Source: Winogradskyella thalassocola (GTDB lineage: Bacteria; Bacteroidota; Bacteroidia; Flavobacteriales; Flavobacteriaceae). From it: 64,000 nucleotides of DNA. This document shows, piece after piece, positions 1 to 9,000 of the stretch. Each line of letters opens with the position of its first letter. The stretch's first letter is position 1. The position numbers were made by a program, and so were the translations under genes. Below the pieces are notes generated by a model. It ran no database searches, was not told where the DNA came from, and worked only from the letters and a program-made list of their open reading frames with translations. The DNA lies in assembly GCF_900099995.1 (NCBI RefSeq), contig NZ_FNCZ01000006.1:1-64000 (forward strand). The letters run 5' to 3'.

Positions 1-804
1 AATGATACCTCTGTGTGTTATGAAGTTGCCGCATTAACCTTACAGGTAAATCCATTACCCGAATTTAATTTAGAAGCCAATTATATTCTATGTTTAAATA
101 CTAATGGTACCGAAGTTTTAGACCCATTAGTGATTGATACCGGTTTATCAGCAACAGACTATAGTTTTGAGTGGAGTTATAACAGCACCATGATACCAGG
201 AGCAACAGGGCCAAGTATCATGCCAACCCAAGGAGGAAGTTATAGTGTCTTAGTGACAGATATGAGCACATCCACAGAGACCAATTGTACTAATACCGAT
301 ACAACTGACGTTATAGAAAGTGAACCACCAAGTTTAACGATAGAACTCTTAACTCAAGCTTTTGCTGACAACCATGTTTTAGAAGCCATAGCTACCGGAA
401 TTGGAGTTTATGAATACAGTTTAGATGGAGGACCATGGCAAGATGAAGGCATCTTTACAGGCTTATCATCAGGAGACCATGAGATCACAGCACGAGATAA
501 AAATGGTTGTGGATTAATCGCTGTATCAAAGTTTATTATCGACTATCCGCTGTATTTTACGCCCAACGGAGATGGAAATAATGAAACTTGGAACATTGAA
601 GGTGTTGGAAGTAATGCAAAAATTTATATATTTGACCGGTACGGAAAATTATTAAAACAATTAAGTCCCGATGGAAATGGTTGGGATGGAACGTTTAATA
701 ATGAAGCAATGCCAACGAGTGACTACTGGTTTACAGTAGAATACGACGAACCAAGCAACGGTGTACGTAAAGAATTTAAAGCCCATTTTACCTTGAAACG
801 ATAG
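1..804 (+). CDS. T9SS type B sorting domain surface protein, C-terminal part only
   Basis: The reading frame is open from the first base, so the gene starts upstream of the window and only its last 267 codons are seen. The visible part holds Ig-like, Thr/Ser-rich segments typical of secreted flavobacterial adhesins. The last ~85 residues form a type B (gliding-motility-associated) C-terminal domain: YFTPNGDGNNETW, then IYIFDRYGKLL, then GWDGTFNNEAMPTSDYWF, ending HFTLKR. In this family that domain directs export by the type IX secretion system and attachment to the cell surface. The C-terminus closely resembles that of the lectin-like protein at 29950-32388 (same HFTLKR end), so the two are probably related cargo proteins. 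Substrate or ligand cannot be told from this part. Confidence 0.9.
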   Translation, partial: NDTSVCYEVAALTLQVNPLPEFNLEANYILCLNTNGTEVLDPLVIDTGLSATDYSFEWSYNSTMIPGATGPSIMPTQGGSYSVLVTDMSTSTETNCTNTDTTDVIESEPPSLTIELLTQAFADNHVLEAIATGIGVYEYSLDGGPWQDEGIFTGLSSGDHEITARDKNGCGLIAVSKFIIDYPLYFTPNGDGNNETWNIEGVGSNAKIYIFDRYGKLLKQLSPDGNGWDGTFNNEAMPTSDYWFTVEYDEPSNGVRKEFKAHFTLKR

Positions 805-827
805 GTATACTTTTATGACAATAAATA

Positions 828-860
828 AGCCTGGACATTAATTTGTTCAGGCTTTTTTTA
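828..860 (+). terminator. Rho-independent terminator after the T9SS surface protein gene
   Basis: Inverted repeat AGCCTGGACA / TGTTCAGGCT (828-837 and 844-853, one G-T pair) with a six-base loop, followed directly by a run of T. It lies 24 bases after the stop codon, in the right place to end that transcript. Confidence 0.85.
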
Positions 861-1172
861 TTAAGGTCAGTATCTAGTATCTTATACATTCATCGTAGTT
901 TAATTCACGAGGTATTTAGAAAGCGGGATATACTATTTTAATAGTTTGAGGATAGAATTATTATTGAGACACAAGCAAATAAAGATAAAACAGGCTATCA
1001 AGTATTGGGTAATGAGCTATTCTAATCTAATAATTATCGAGTGTGATTATGGACTTAATATTTTAGCAAGCCGTAATGAGCTTTTGAAACATAGATGTCT
1101 TAGACATAAAAGTAATACAGCGTAAAACAGGAGTAGAAAACTATGTTAATACTTAATTATATGCATAAATAG

Positions 1173-1206
1173 AAAATCCAGTAAAGTTAACTTTACTGGA
1201 TTTTTT
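1173..1206. terminator. Perfect palindromic terminator hairpin
   Basis: Fourteen-base perfect inverted repeat (AAAATCCAGTAAAG, loop TTAA, CTTTACTGGATTTT) followed by further T residues on the plus strand. The minus-strand porin gene ends at 1255, about 50 bases away, so the hairpin can also terminate that gene. No plus-strand gene lies directly before it. Confidence 0.75.
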
Positions 1207-1254
1207 AATAATGTATGCGGTCAATATTTAAGATGACTTAATGTCTAACATTAA

Positions 1255-2775
1255 TTATATATTAAAGGCTAGTGTTAAAATAAGGTCTGTATACTTAGAT
1301 TGAAATTGAGCAGCATCTGTTAAACCTTCAGAATATAATTGATAATCATAATCGCGCTGGGATTGACTGAATGCAAAATCTAAAGTAATATCTCCAAAGT
1401 TATAACCTAGTCCTAATGAATAACCATTCAGATTACCATAAAAATTATCATTTTTATAAGGACTTTCTTCGAAACGGTATCCACCTCTAAAACTAACTTG
1501 TTTAAAACGGTATTCACCACCTAATCTGTAAGACACAGCAGAGTCTAAATCATTACTTATGCTATTGTTCAAACTAGAAAAAAGAGCATCTGTTGTTGGT
1601 TTAAATTTCGAATTACTATAATCCTTTACAGCATAATCAAAGCTTAATAAACCTTTACGACCAAAAACATAAGCTAAACTACCCGTAATTTTACCTGGAG
1701 TTTGTAATTTATATTCTTCATAAATATTAACGACATTTGGGTTGACTATTTGATTGATGTTAGAACCACCTTCTAGTCTTGAAGTTGCTAAATATTGTGA
1801 TGTTTCGTCTGAAATTCTATACCAAGTAGGAGAGGAGTAAGATAATCCAACTCTTAATTCTTCAGTTATTTTTGCAATACCTCCCAGTTGAAATGAAAAA
1901 CCACTTCCTGTAGTTAATAAATTGTTTTCAAAATCTACATCTTTAATAATAGAACTTGCGTTTGAGTTCGATTCATTGAGATATGTGGTACGTTCATAAT
2001 TTATAAAATGCGAATTAAGATTCAATCCAAAATAAAATTTGTCTTTATAGCTTGTTGCAATATTAAAGGCCAATTTCCCATTGTAACCTCTGCTAGCATA
2101 CGCATAGCGTTGCTTATAGTTACCACCCTTTATATTTGTGTCATATTCTATATTTTCATCAGCGTTGTCTAATGGTTCAATAATATAACCTTCATAACCT
2201 AAAAATGCTTGTTGATTTCTATAGCCATAAAAAGACCCTATCTCTGAGTAAGCTTCTGAAAGTGATTCTCCAGGTAAAGCTGAAATTTCATCCAAACGTA
2301 ACCCTTGCGCATTGGATAGGAAAAAATCACCAATAGTGTTATTTTCGTTTACGCCACTTGCAACCCAATCATTATCAAAATCAGCAGAGCGATCATACGC
2401 AAAACTTAATGAGAATTTATTCCAACCTGAACTTGTATTCGTGTTTTTAAAAATAAATGCAGCACCTAATTGGTTTAAGTCTATATTAGAGTTAGAGGAT
2501 GAATTAGTACTATCAAAGTAGCTAATATCATTATTGGTATTAAATAGGCCTAAGGATATTGAGGCATGGCTATTATTAAAAATAGCAGAACCTGCCGGAT
2601 TTATATTAACACTAGACATGTCACCACCTAAGGCTCCAAAAGCACCACTCATAGCTCTATAACGTGCCGTTCCCTGGATCTCATCCATAGAATATCTAAG
2701 AGCATCTGTAATGTCTTGCGCTAAAATATAAGACGTGCTTATTAAGCCTATGCTCAGCATAAGTAACTTTTTCAT
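1255..2775 (-). CDS. OmpP1/FadL-family outer membrane transporter
   Basis: A 506-residue protein with a signal peptide (residues 1-19, cleaved near ILAQ) and then the motif ALRYSMDEIQGTARYRAMSG, followed by GALGGDMSSVNINPAG. This N-terminal plug-like signature is typical of the FadL/OmpP1 family (long-chain fatty acid and other hydrophobic solute porins), often called hemin receptor in flavobacteria. The rest alternates short hydrophobic and polar stretches and ends in a beta-signal-like LILTLAFNI, consistent with a 14-strand outer membrane barrel. Length fits the family. The substrate is unknown. The gene lies 27 bases downstream of a lipoprotein gene on the same strand and may be co-transcribed with it. 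Confidence 0.85.
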   Translation of the reverse strand: MKKLLMLSIGLISTSYILAQDITDALRYSMDEIQGTARYRAMSGAFGALGGDMSSVNINPAGSAIFNNSHASISLGLFNTNNDISYFDSTNSSSNSNIDLNQLGAAFIFKNTNTSSGWNKFSLSFAYDRSADFDNDWVASGVNENNTIGDFFLSNAQGLRLDEISALPGESLSEAYSEIGSFYGYRNQQAFLGYEGYIIEPLDNADENIEYDTNIKGGNYKQRYAYASRGYNGKLAFNIATSYKDKFYFGLNLNSHFINYERTTYLNESNSNASSIIKDVDFENNLLTTGSGFSFQLGGIAKITEELRVGLSYSSPTWYRISDETSQYLATSRLEGGSNINQIVNPNVVNIYEEYKLQTPGKITGSLAYVFGRKGLLSFDYAVKDYSNSKFKPTTDALFSSLNNSISNDLDSAVSYRLGGEYRFKQVSFRGGYRFEESPYKNDNFYGNLNGYSLGLGYNFGDITLDFAFSQSQRDYDYQLYSEGLTDAAQFQSKYTDLILTLAFNI

Positions 2776-2802
2776 ATGTAATTTTTTAGAATTTATTAAA
2801 GT

Positions 2803-3879
2803 TTAACCTCTACCACCTCGTCTACTACTGCTAGAAGAACTACTACTGCTACCACTACTAGATCTAGAACTTCCTGATGATCTTACAGTACTACTTGAAG
2901 ATCTTGAAGTGCTAGAATTTGAGCGAACCGCTCCTGAAGATCTTGTACTTCTTGTAGGAGTAATCGATCTAGAGGTTGGTCTTGTTGTCGTTCTATTGGT
3001 AGGTCTGGTTGTTGTAGGTCTAGTTGTTCTCGTAGTAGGAGTAACTCGTCTTGTAGAAGTAGAATTCCTAAAGGTACGAGTTGGGCTCGTTGTACTTCTA
3101 GACGTTCTCGTAGTAGCTGTATTGGATCTTAGATTGCTATTAAGCCTACTTCTAGATAGACTTGAAGTATTCGATAATCTTCGTGTAGAATAATTACTTC
3201 TAGATAGGGCAGAATTGCTTCTACGGTTTAAACTATTATTAGAAAGTAAAGATCCTCTTCTTGTATTATTATAGGCGTATCTATTATTTCTGTAATATCC
3301 ACTATTCAAACCATAACTATTATATCCATAACCATAGTTATATCTCCAAGGAGCATAATAGCCATATCCATAATAGCCTCCATAGTACCAATGGTTGTTC
3401 CAACCGTACCCATAATTATAGCCCCAAGGTCTTTCCCAACCATAGTAGCCATAACCAAGTCCGCCACCCCATATCCATGGACTGTTGTAGCCATACCAGC
3501 CGTTATCTATATAGTTAATAGTAACCGTATTGCTATTTTGTCCCCAGCCTCCATAAGCAGGTTGTTGTTCTAAGGTGTCGATTACTTGTTCTGTATAATT
3601 GCCTTCGTAAGAATCAATATCTGTAAAAATTTCGGACTCTTCATTTATGGCATCAACTTCAGCCGAGTTTTCAGCGAAATAATTTTTGTAATAATTAGAA
3701 TCATTTGTCGAAGTTGTAACAACTGTTTCTTCAATGTCGTTTTCGTAATCTTCAGTAGCATAAATACCGTCATTGTCGTAACCTGCATACTGAAACGAAC
3801 CACAAGAAGTTAACACGGTTAATAAACCGAGTGCAACAAAAAATGGCAATTTTTGAGTTAAAATAGTTTTAAATTGCAT
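2803..3879 (-). CDS. Low-complexity Tyr/Gly/Trp-rich lipoprotein, function unknown
   Basis: A 358-residue protein with a lipoprotein signal peptide: lipobox VLTSC with Cys26 as the lipidation site. After an acidic linker (about 30-105), residues ~107-205 are dominated by Tyr, Gly, Trp and Asn, with repeats such as YGYGYY and WGYNYGYGW. The remainder is almost only Ser, Arg and Thr, ending in a poly-Ser run and RRGGRG. No enzymatic domain is visible. The composition suggests a disordered, basic, aromatic surface or periplasmic protein attached to the outer membrane. I do not know its function. It is transcribed divergently from proS; a TATTTTTG -7-like element (3915-3908, minus strand) abuts the proS promoter. 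Confidence 0.75.
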   Translation of the reverse strand: MQFKTILTQKLPFFVALGLLTVLTSCGSFQYAGYDNDGIYATEDYENDIEETVVTTSTNDSNYYKNYFAENSAEVDAINEESEIFTDIDSYEGNYTEQVIDTLEQQPAYGGWGQNSNTVTINYIDNGWYGYNSPWIWGGGLGYGYYGWERPWGYNYGYGWNNHWYYGGYYGYGYYAPWRYNYGYGYNSYGLNSGYYRNNRYAYNNTRRGSLLSNNSLNRRSNSALSRSNYSTRRLSNTSSLSRSRLNSNLRSNTATTRTSRSTTSPTRTFRNSTSTRRVTPTTRTTRPTTTRPTNRTTTRPTSRSITPTRSTRSSGAVRSNSSTSRSSSSTVRSSGSSRSSSGSSSSSSSSSRRGGRG

Positions 3880-3897
3880 ATCTCTTTTATTTTATTG

Positions 3898-3925
3898 TTG
3901 AACATAGCAAAAATAGTTAGTTTTG
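3898..3925 (+). promoter_or_regulatory. Bacteroidota-type promoter of proS
   Basis: TTG at 3898-3900, 17 bases, then TAGTTTTG at 3918-3925 matches the Bacteroidota consensus (TTG at -33, TAnnTTTG at -7). Transcription would start near 3930, giving a leader of about 50 bases. On the other strand TATTTTTG (3915-3908) is a possible -7 element for the divergent lipoprotein gene, only two bases away, though without a clear TTG. Confidence 0.7.
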
Positions 3926-3980
3926 CTGTATTATTTAATACATTTAACATAAGCACAATATTTGTGCCAAAACACGGAAA

Positions 3981-5459
3981 ATGAGCAAAAATCTTACTAG
4001 TAGAGCTGAAGATTATTCAAAATGGTATAACGAATTAGTTGTAAAGGCTGATTTAGCAGAAAATTCTGCCGTTAGAGGTTGTATGGTTATTAAACCTTAT
4101 GGCTATGCTATATGGGAGAAAATGCAAGCAGAATTAGATAGAATGTTTAAAGAAACAGGACATCAGAATGCTTATTTTCCATTATTTGTGCCTAAAAGTT
4201 TATTTGAAGCCGAGGAGAAGAATGCCGAAGGTTTTGCGAAAGAATGTGCCGTTGTGACGCATTATAGGTTACAAAATGACCCAGATAATCCAGGGAAATT
4301 AAGAGTAGATCCTGAAGCTAAGCTTGAAGAGGAATTGGTTGTAAGACCAACAAGTGAAGCTATTATTTGGAATACTTATAAAGGTTGGATTCAAAGTTAT
4401 AGAGATTTACCAATTTTGATAAATCAATGGGCAAATGTAGTGCGTTGGGAAATGAGAACGCGTTTGTTTTTACGTACTGCTGAATTTTTATGGCAAGAAG
4501 GTCATACCGCACACGCCACAAAAGCTGAAGCACTCGCAGAAACAGAACAAATGAATAATGTTTACGCAGAGTTTGCTCAAAACTTTATGGCAATTCCTGT
4601 TATTAAAGGGGTGAAAACAGAGAGTGAACGTTTTGCAGGTGCTATTGAAACGTATTGTATTGAAGCTTTAATGCAAGACGGAAAGGCACTTCAAGCTGGT
4701 ACTTCACATTTTTTAGGTCAAAATTTCGCAAAAGCTTTTGATGTTAAGTTTACCAATAACGAAGGTAAATTAGATTATGTATGGGCTTCTTCTTGGGGCG
4801 TTTCTACAAGATTGGTAGGTGCTTTGATTATGACGCATAGTGATGACAAGGGCTTGGTTTTACCACCAAATTTAGCACCATCGCAAGTTGTTATTGTGCC
4901 TATTTTTAAGACAGACGAACAATTTGAAGCGATTTCTGAAAAAGCCGAAAGTATAATTAAAGAACTTAAAGCATTAGGTGTTAGTTGTAAGTTTGATAAA
5001 AGAACAACACATAGACCAGGTGCCAAATTTGCACAACACGAGTTACAGGGTGTGCCATTACGTATTGCTATTGGACCAAAAGATTTAGAAAATAATACGG
5101 TTGAGTTAGCAAGACGTGATACATTAACTAAACAGATTGTACAAATCGATGGTTTAGCTTCTACTATTAAAGATCTTTTAGAAGTCATACAAAACGATTT
5201 ATTTACCAAAGCTTTAAATTTTAGGGACGATCACACCACAGAAGTTGACGATTTTGAAACATTTAAAAAAGTTTTAGAAACAAAAACAGGATTTATTTCT
5301 GCGCATTGGGATGGTACTGCAGAGACTGAACAAAAGATTAAAGAGGCCACAAAAGCAACGATAAGATGCATTCCTTCAGTGAATAAGAAGGAAGAGGGGA
5401 CTTGCGTTTACAGCGGAAAACCATCTATGCAACGTGTGCTTTTTGCGAAGGCTTATTAA
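3981..5459 (+). CDS. proS: Proline--tRNA ligase
   Basis: Class II aminoacyl-tRNA synthetase that charges tRNA-Pro. At 492 residues it is the short form, lacking the bacterial insertion (editing) domain, as in archaeal/eukaryotic-type ProRS, which is usual in Bacteroidota. Visible signatures are [20 protein letters not shown] (motif 2 region), [20 protein letters not shown], and [17 protein letters not shown]. The anticodon-binding domain follows (~280-390) with a C-terminal zinc-binding-like domain ending near [18 protein letters not shown]. The ATG at 3981 is about 50 bases downstream of a good promoter. The stop codon lies inside an A/T palindrome (5452-5484). Function is secure. Confidence 0.97.
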   Translation: MSKNLTSRAEDYSKWYNELVVKADLAENSAVRGCMVIKPYGYAIWEKMQAELDRMFKETGHQNAYFPLFVPKSLFEAEEKNAEGFAKECAVVTHYRLQNDPDNPGKLRVDPEAKLEEELVVRPTSEAIIWNTYKGWIQSYRDLPILINQWANVVRWEMRTRLFLRTAEFLWQEGHTAHATKAEALAETEQMNNVYAEFAQNFMAIPVIKGVKTESERFAGAIETYCIEALMQDGKALQAGTSHFLGQNFAKAFDVKFTNNEGKLDYVWASSWGVSTRLVGALIMTHSDDKGLVLPPNLAPSQVVIVPIFKTDEQFEAISEKAESIIKELKALGVSCKFDKRTTHRPGAKFAQHELQGVPLRIAIGPKDLENNTVELARRDTLTKQIVQIDGLASTIKDLLEVIQNDLFTKALNFRDDHTTEVDDFETFKKVLETKTGFISAHWDGTAETEQKIKEATKATIRCIPSVNKKEEGTCVYSGKPSMQRVLFAKAY

Positions 5460-5484
5460 TTTTTTTTAAAAAAAAATTAATAAG
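5452..5484. repeat. A/T-only palindrome over the proS stop codon
   Basis: CTTATTAA, eight T, nine A, TTAATAAG: a near-perfect palindrome containing the proS stop codon (TAA at 5457-5459). It ends five bases before the -33 TTG of the tRNA-Glu promoter. It may end proS transcription weakly, or act as an A/T-rich upstream element for the stable-RNA promoter. Both roles are inference. Confidence 0.55.
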
Positions 5485-5488
5485 GTTG

Positions 5489-5518
5489 TTGCACAATTTA
5501 AAAATAGTTGTAAATTTG
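5489..5518 (+). promoter_or_regulatory. Promoter of the tRNA-Glu/rpsT transcript
   Basis: TTG (5489-5491), 19 bases, TAAATTTG (5511-5518): a full match to the Bacteroidota promoter consensus. Transcription should begin near 5522-5525, about 48 bases before the tRNA. No second promoter is visible in the 25 bases between tRNA and rpsT. Confidence 0.8.
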
Positions 5519-5570
5519 CATCCGCAATGGAAACGTTGCAGGTTCATTTAAATAATATAATAACCAAAAT

Positions 5571-5642
5571 GGCCCGTTCGTCTATCGGCTAGGACGCATG
5601 GTTTTCATCCATGTAAGAGGGGTTCGATTCCCCTACGGGCTA
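5571..5642 (+). tRNA. trnE: tRNA-Glu, anticodon TTC
   Basis: A 72-base cloverleaf. The acceptor stem GGCCCGT pairs with ACGGGCT at 5635-5641, including a terminal G-T pair. The anticodon stem CATGG/CCATG encloses the loop TTTTCAT, with anticodon TTC at 5604-5606. The T arm AGGGGTTCGATTCCCCT carries the invariant GTTCGAT. CCA is not encoded. It reads both Glu codons by wobble. Confidence 0.95.
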
Positions 5643-5667
5643 CAATTTTTAATAAGAAAATAATATA

Positions 5668-5919
5668 ATGGCAAATCATAAGTCAGCTTTAAAAAGAATT
5701 AGAAGTAACGAAAAAAGACGTGTACTTAATAAATATCAGCATAAGACAACTCGTAATGCTATAAAGAAGTTACGTGAAATTACTGATGCAAAAGAGGCAC
5801 AAACAATGTTACCTTCAGTTATTAGTATGTTAGATAAATTAGCAAAGAGAAATGTTATTCATGCTAACAAGGCTGGTAATTTAAAATCTCAGTTAACTAA
5901 ACATGTTGCTGCAATCTAA
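5668..5919 (+). CDS. rpsT: 30S ribosomal protein S20
   Basis: An 83-residue basic protein starting MANHKSALKRIRSNEKRR, the signature of ribosomal protein S20, which binds 16S rRNA and helps early 30S assembly. Length and Lys/Arg-rich helical composition fit the family. The gene lies 25 bases after tRNA-Glu with no promoter between, so tRNA and ribosomal protein probably share one transcript that needs tRNA processing. A strong terminator follows at 5946-5977. Confidence 0.97.
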   Translation: MANHKSALKRIRSNEKRRVLNKYQHKTTRNAIKKLREITDAKEAQTMLPSVISMLDKLAKRNVIHANKAGNLKSQLTKHVAAI

Positions 5920-5945
5920 TTAATTGTAGTTTCTATTAAGATATT

Positions 5946-5977
5946 AAAAGTCTTTCCTTTTCGGAAAGACTTTTTTA
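5946..5977. terminator. Bidirectional terminator between rpsT and the CHAT gene
   Basis: Stem AAAAGTCTTTCC (5946-5957), loop TTTTC, stem GGAAAGACTTTT (5963-5974), flanked by T on the plus strand and, read on the minus strand, also by a T-rich end. It lies between convergent genes whose stops are at 5919 and 6003. Confidence 0.85.
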
Positions 5978-6002
5978 GTTTCTAATATTTTGGAATTTTG
6001 AG

Positions 6003-9000
6003 CTATAGTTCTGATGCTGATCTTTTTCTTCTTATCGCAAACGCTAAGATGATAATCAAAGTAATTCCTAATAGCCAAAAAATGAAATGGGATGACGTTT
6101 CTAAATCGATAGGCGACGTATCTCCTATTAAAACCATACCCGCCCAATATTGAGGAGAAACAGTTCGGCCTTTTGCTGTAGATATATAGTCTAGTTTTGC
6201 TTTTTGTAAGGCTTCATCTTTAGGTAATCCGTTTTTAAGATAGTCATAGAAGTTTTCGATTATGACAGCACTAGATTGTTCATCAATTTTCCATAGACTC
6301 GTTAAAATACTTTCACTACCAGCATAATTAAAAGCATGTGCTAATGAAATCATACCTTCTCCAGATTGGTAGGATGGTTTTCCGGTTTCGCAAGCTGTTA
6401 AAATAGCTAAGTTAGAAGACAAATTCTGATTGTAAATTTCATAGGTGTATAATGAATTATCATCTGAAGAAATAGTATCATTTACATTTTTAGCAAATAT
6501 AAGTCTGGATAATTCTGGAGAAATATTATTGGATTCTGCATGTGTACCAATATGGATTATTTTATGTTCTTTGGCTTGTTCCGTGAATATTTGTTTAGAT
6601 GCGTTTTCATTTAGGAAAGAGGTCCCTTTAAATAGTTTCGTATAGTCTTTGACTAGCTTTGTTGCAAATGGTTGTGGTAATAATTTTAAATACGTTTTAT
6701 CTAGCGAAATAGAATCTGTAATTGCTATTTGATAATCAGACTTCATTTTAGAATTAAACTCTGGAGCAAAAGCAATAAAATCGGAGTTATAATAAGTGCT
6801 TTTTTTAGCTTCGTCTATTAGTAATAGACTGTAATTGTATGAAATATTGTGTTTTGCTAGTAAACTGTTTTTAGCCAATTCGCTAAAAGTCGTAATAGGT
6901 TTAGGCGTTAAAGTCTCAAAGCTTAAATTAAAGAGTTCACCATCGGGAATAATAATAACATTTTTTGAAGTAACCATGTTTTCAAATGGTTGCCATAATG
7001 TGTTATAAAGCTCATAATAAATTGCGCTTATCTCTCTAATATTAAATTGGTTGTCTTCAAGGATGGTAATTTGGTTTTTTAGATTTTTAGAGTCTAATTT
7101 AAAAATGTTTTTATCAGATTTGTTTGCTACGAATGCGTACAAATCACTTTCAATAAAGACATAGCGAACTATTGTTGTTTGGTTAGGAATGTTATCTTGT
7201 AAACCTTCTAGGGACTCTTCTATAGTCGCATAACGCATTTTGTAATATTTAGGGTATTGCTGCTTTAAAAAGTCCAAAAAAGCTGTCCATTTATTATTGT
7301 TAGCAATTAAAAATTCCACTGCATCATTCTCTTGGTCTTCCGTATTAGAATTTTGTAACGCTCTAAGCTCATTTTCTCGTGTAATTATGTTATTTGGTAT
7401 ATCTGTAAAAGCAATAGATGTTTTTATGTTTAAACGTGCACGTATGCGATTATATAACGAAGATTCATGTAGGCTTACAGTTTGGTTTAGATAGGTTTCA
7501 TTGTTTGTTATTTCATACAATTCGAGATTTAGTTGCTTGGCAAAATCAAAGGCTATATGATTACTCTCTATTAATCTATTAACATCCGTTACAGACGTTA
7601 TTAATGCTCTTCTTTCTTCTAGGGTATTTATGGCTTTGGTTACATCTAACAAAATCGTTTTTAGGAATAACTCGTCTTTTGTATTAGATAAATTGTATTT
7701 TGCTTTTGCATTCAGGACTAATATTTCTGCCTTATATTCTTCAAAATGTGATTTGTCATAGCTGTTTTTAATCGTATCATTATATTTTTTATACAAAGCG
7801 ATACTTTTATGACTCCATTTTAAACTCTGCTCATAATCATTAGTTAGCATCGTGGTTTTGGTTAAAGCTGCTAAAACGATATTTGTTAAATTACTTTGTT
7901 CTCCTTCGTTTTTTAAGAAATAGTCGTAGGTGTTTTGTAAAATTAAAATGGCCTCTTCTTTTTCATTAAGTGTAGCAAGTACAAGGGATAAATTTATAAT
8001 GGTAAATAACCGATCACGACTATATTCGTTTGGATGTGCTTTTTGATGAAGTTGATTGCTTAATTCTAAATATTTTTTCGCCTCCTTAAAATTCTCTAAT
8101 TCTTTATTAATTAATCCTTTATTGTAATACAGATTAGCTTTTAATTGAAAATTATTTCCAGGTATTTTGTTTACTATAATTTCGGCTTCATCTAGCAAAG
8201 CTAAAGAGCTTTCAAATTCTTTTAGTGGAATTTTTATTTCAGCAAGCGATGTGATAGCCGAAAAATTCTCTAAGCTATTAGGTAATAAATTCTCTTCTGC
8301 GTGTTTGTAGGCTATGATACTTATTTTCTTAGCATTTTGATAATCACCAAGATCAAAGTAAAGGCTTGATAAATTACGATACGCTAAAGATAGGTTACGC
8401 TGTACTCTAAACGTTAGTGGATGATTGTGTGTATTGTTTATAAACTCCTTATATAGTTTTATGCTTTCTTGAATTAATTGCATCGCTTCAGAATATTTAC
8501 TCTGACTCTGTTTTAATAAAACTAAATTAGATTTGATAGTTGCCGGAAAATACAATCTGTTTTCAGGATTGTTAATCATTTCACTCGTTTTTCTTAAGCC
8601 AGTTTCATAATAGTATAACGCACTATCTGGTTTTGAAGTAAAGTACATTAATGCACCAAGGTAATTATAAACTCGTGCTGAGATCTTAAATTTTTTAGAG
8701 GGATTCTTTTCGATTATTTTTAGTGCATCTCTTGTATGTTGCTCAAAAAGATTAATGTTTCCAGATCGTAAAGCATATTCACTTAAATAGTAATCTGAAT
8801 TCAATAAGGGTTCAGTGTCCTCTAGGTTTAAAGCAATTTCTTTAGACGTTTGGGCATATTCATATGCTTTTTGTGGGTTGCCATGCTCATTAAATAATTT
8901 AGATAAATCAATTTCAATTTGATGTTTTGATTTTGATTTTGACGTGTGTTTTTTAACGAATTTTGCTAAATCTATGCTCTGAGATAATGACTTGGTTTCA

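Larger units (their letters stand above)
805..1254. other. Gene-free stretch between two terminators
   Basis: About 450 bases with no open frame that looks coding. It starts with the terminator of the upstream gene and ends with a second, perfect hairpin at 1173-1204. Between them the sequence is AT-rich with stops in all frames; short open stretches (for example near 970-1020) could be remnants of a decayed gene, but I cannot identify a parent. No clear TAnnTTTG promoter is seen. Confidence 0.5.

Noticed and set aside
2909..3813. Plus- and alternate-frame open stretches opposite the low-complexity lipoprotein
   Set aside because: Leu/Val-only or His/Asn/Tyr-only translations come from the biased codons of the real minus-strand gene.
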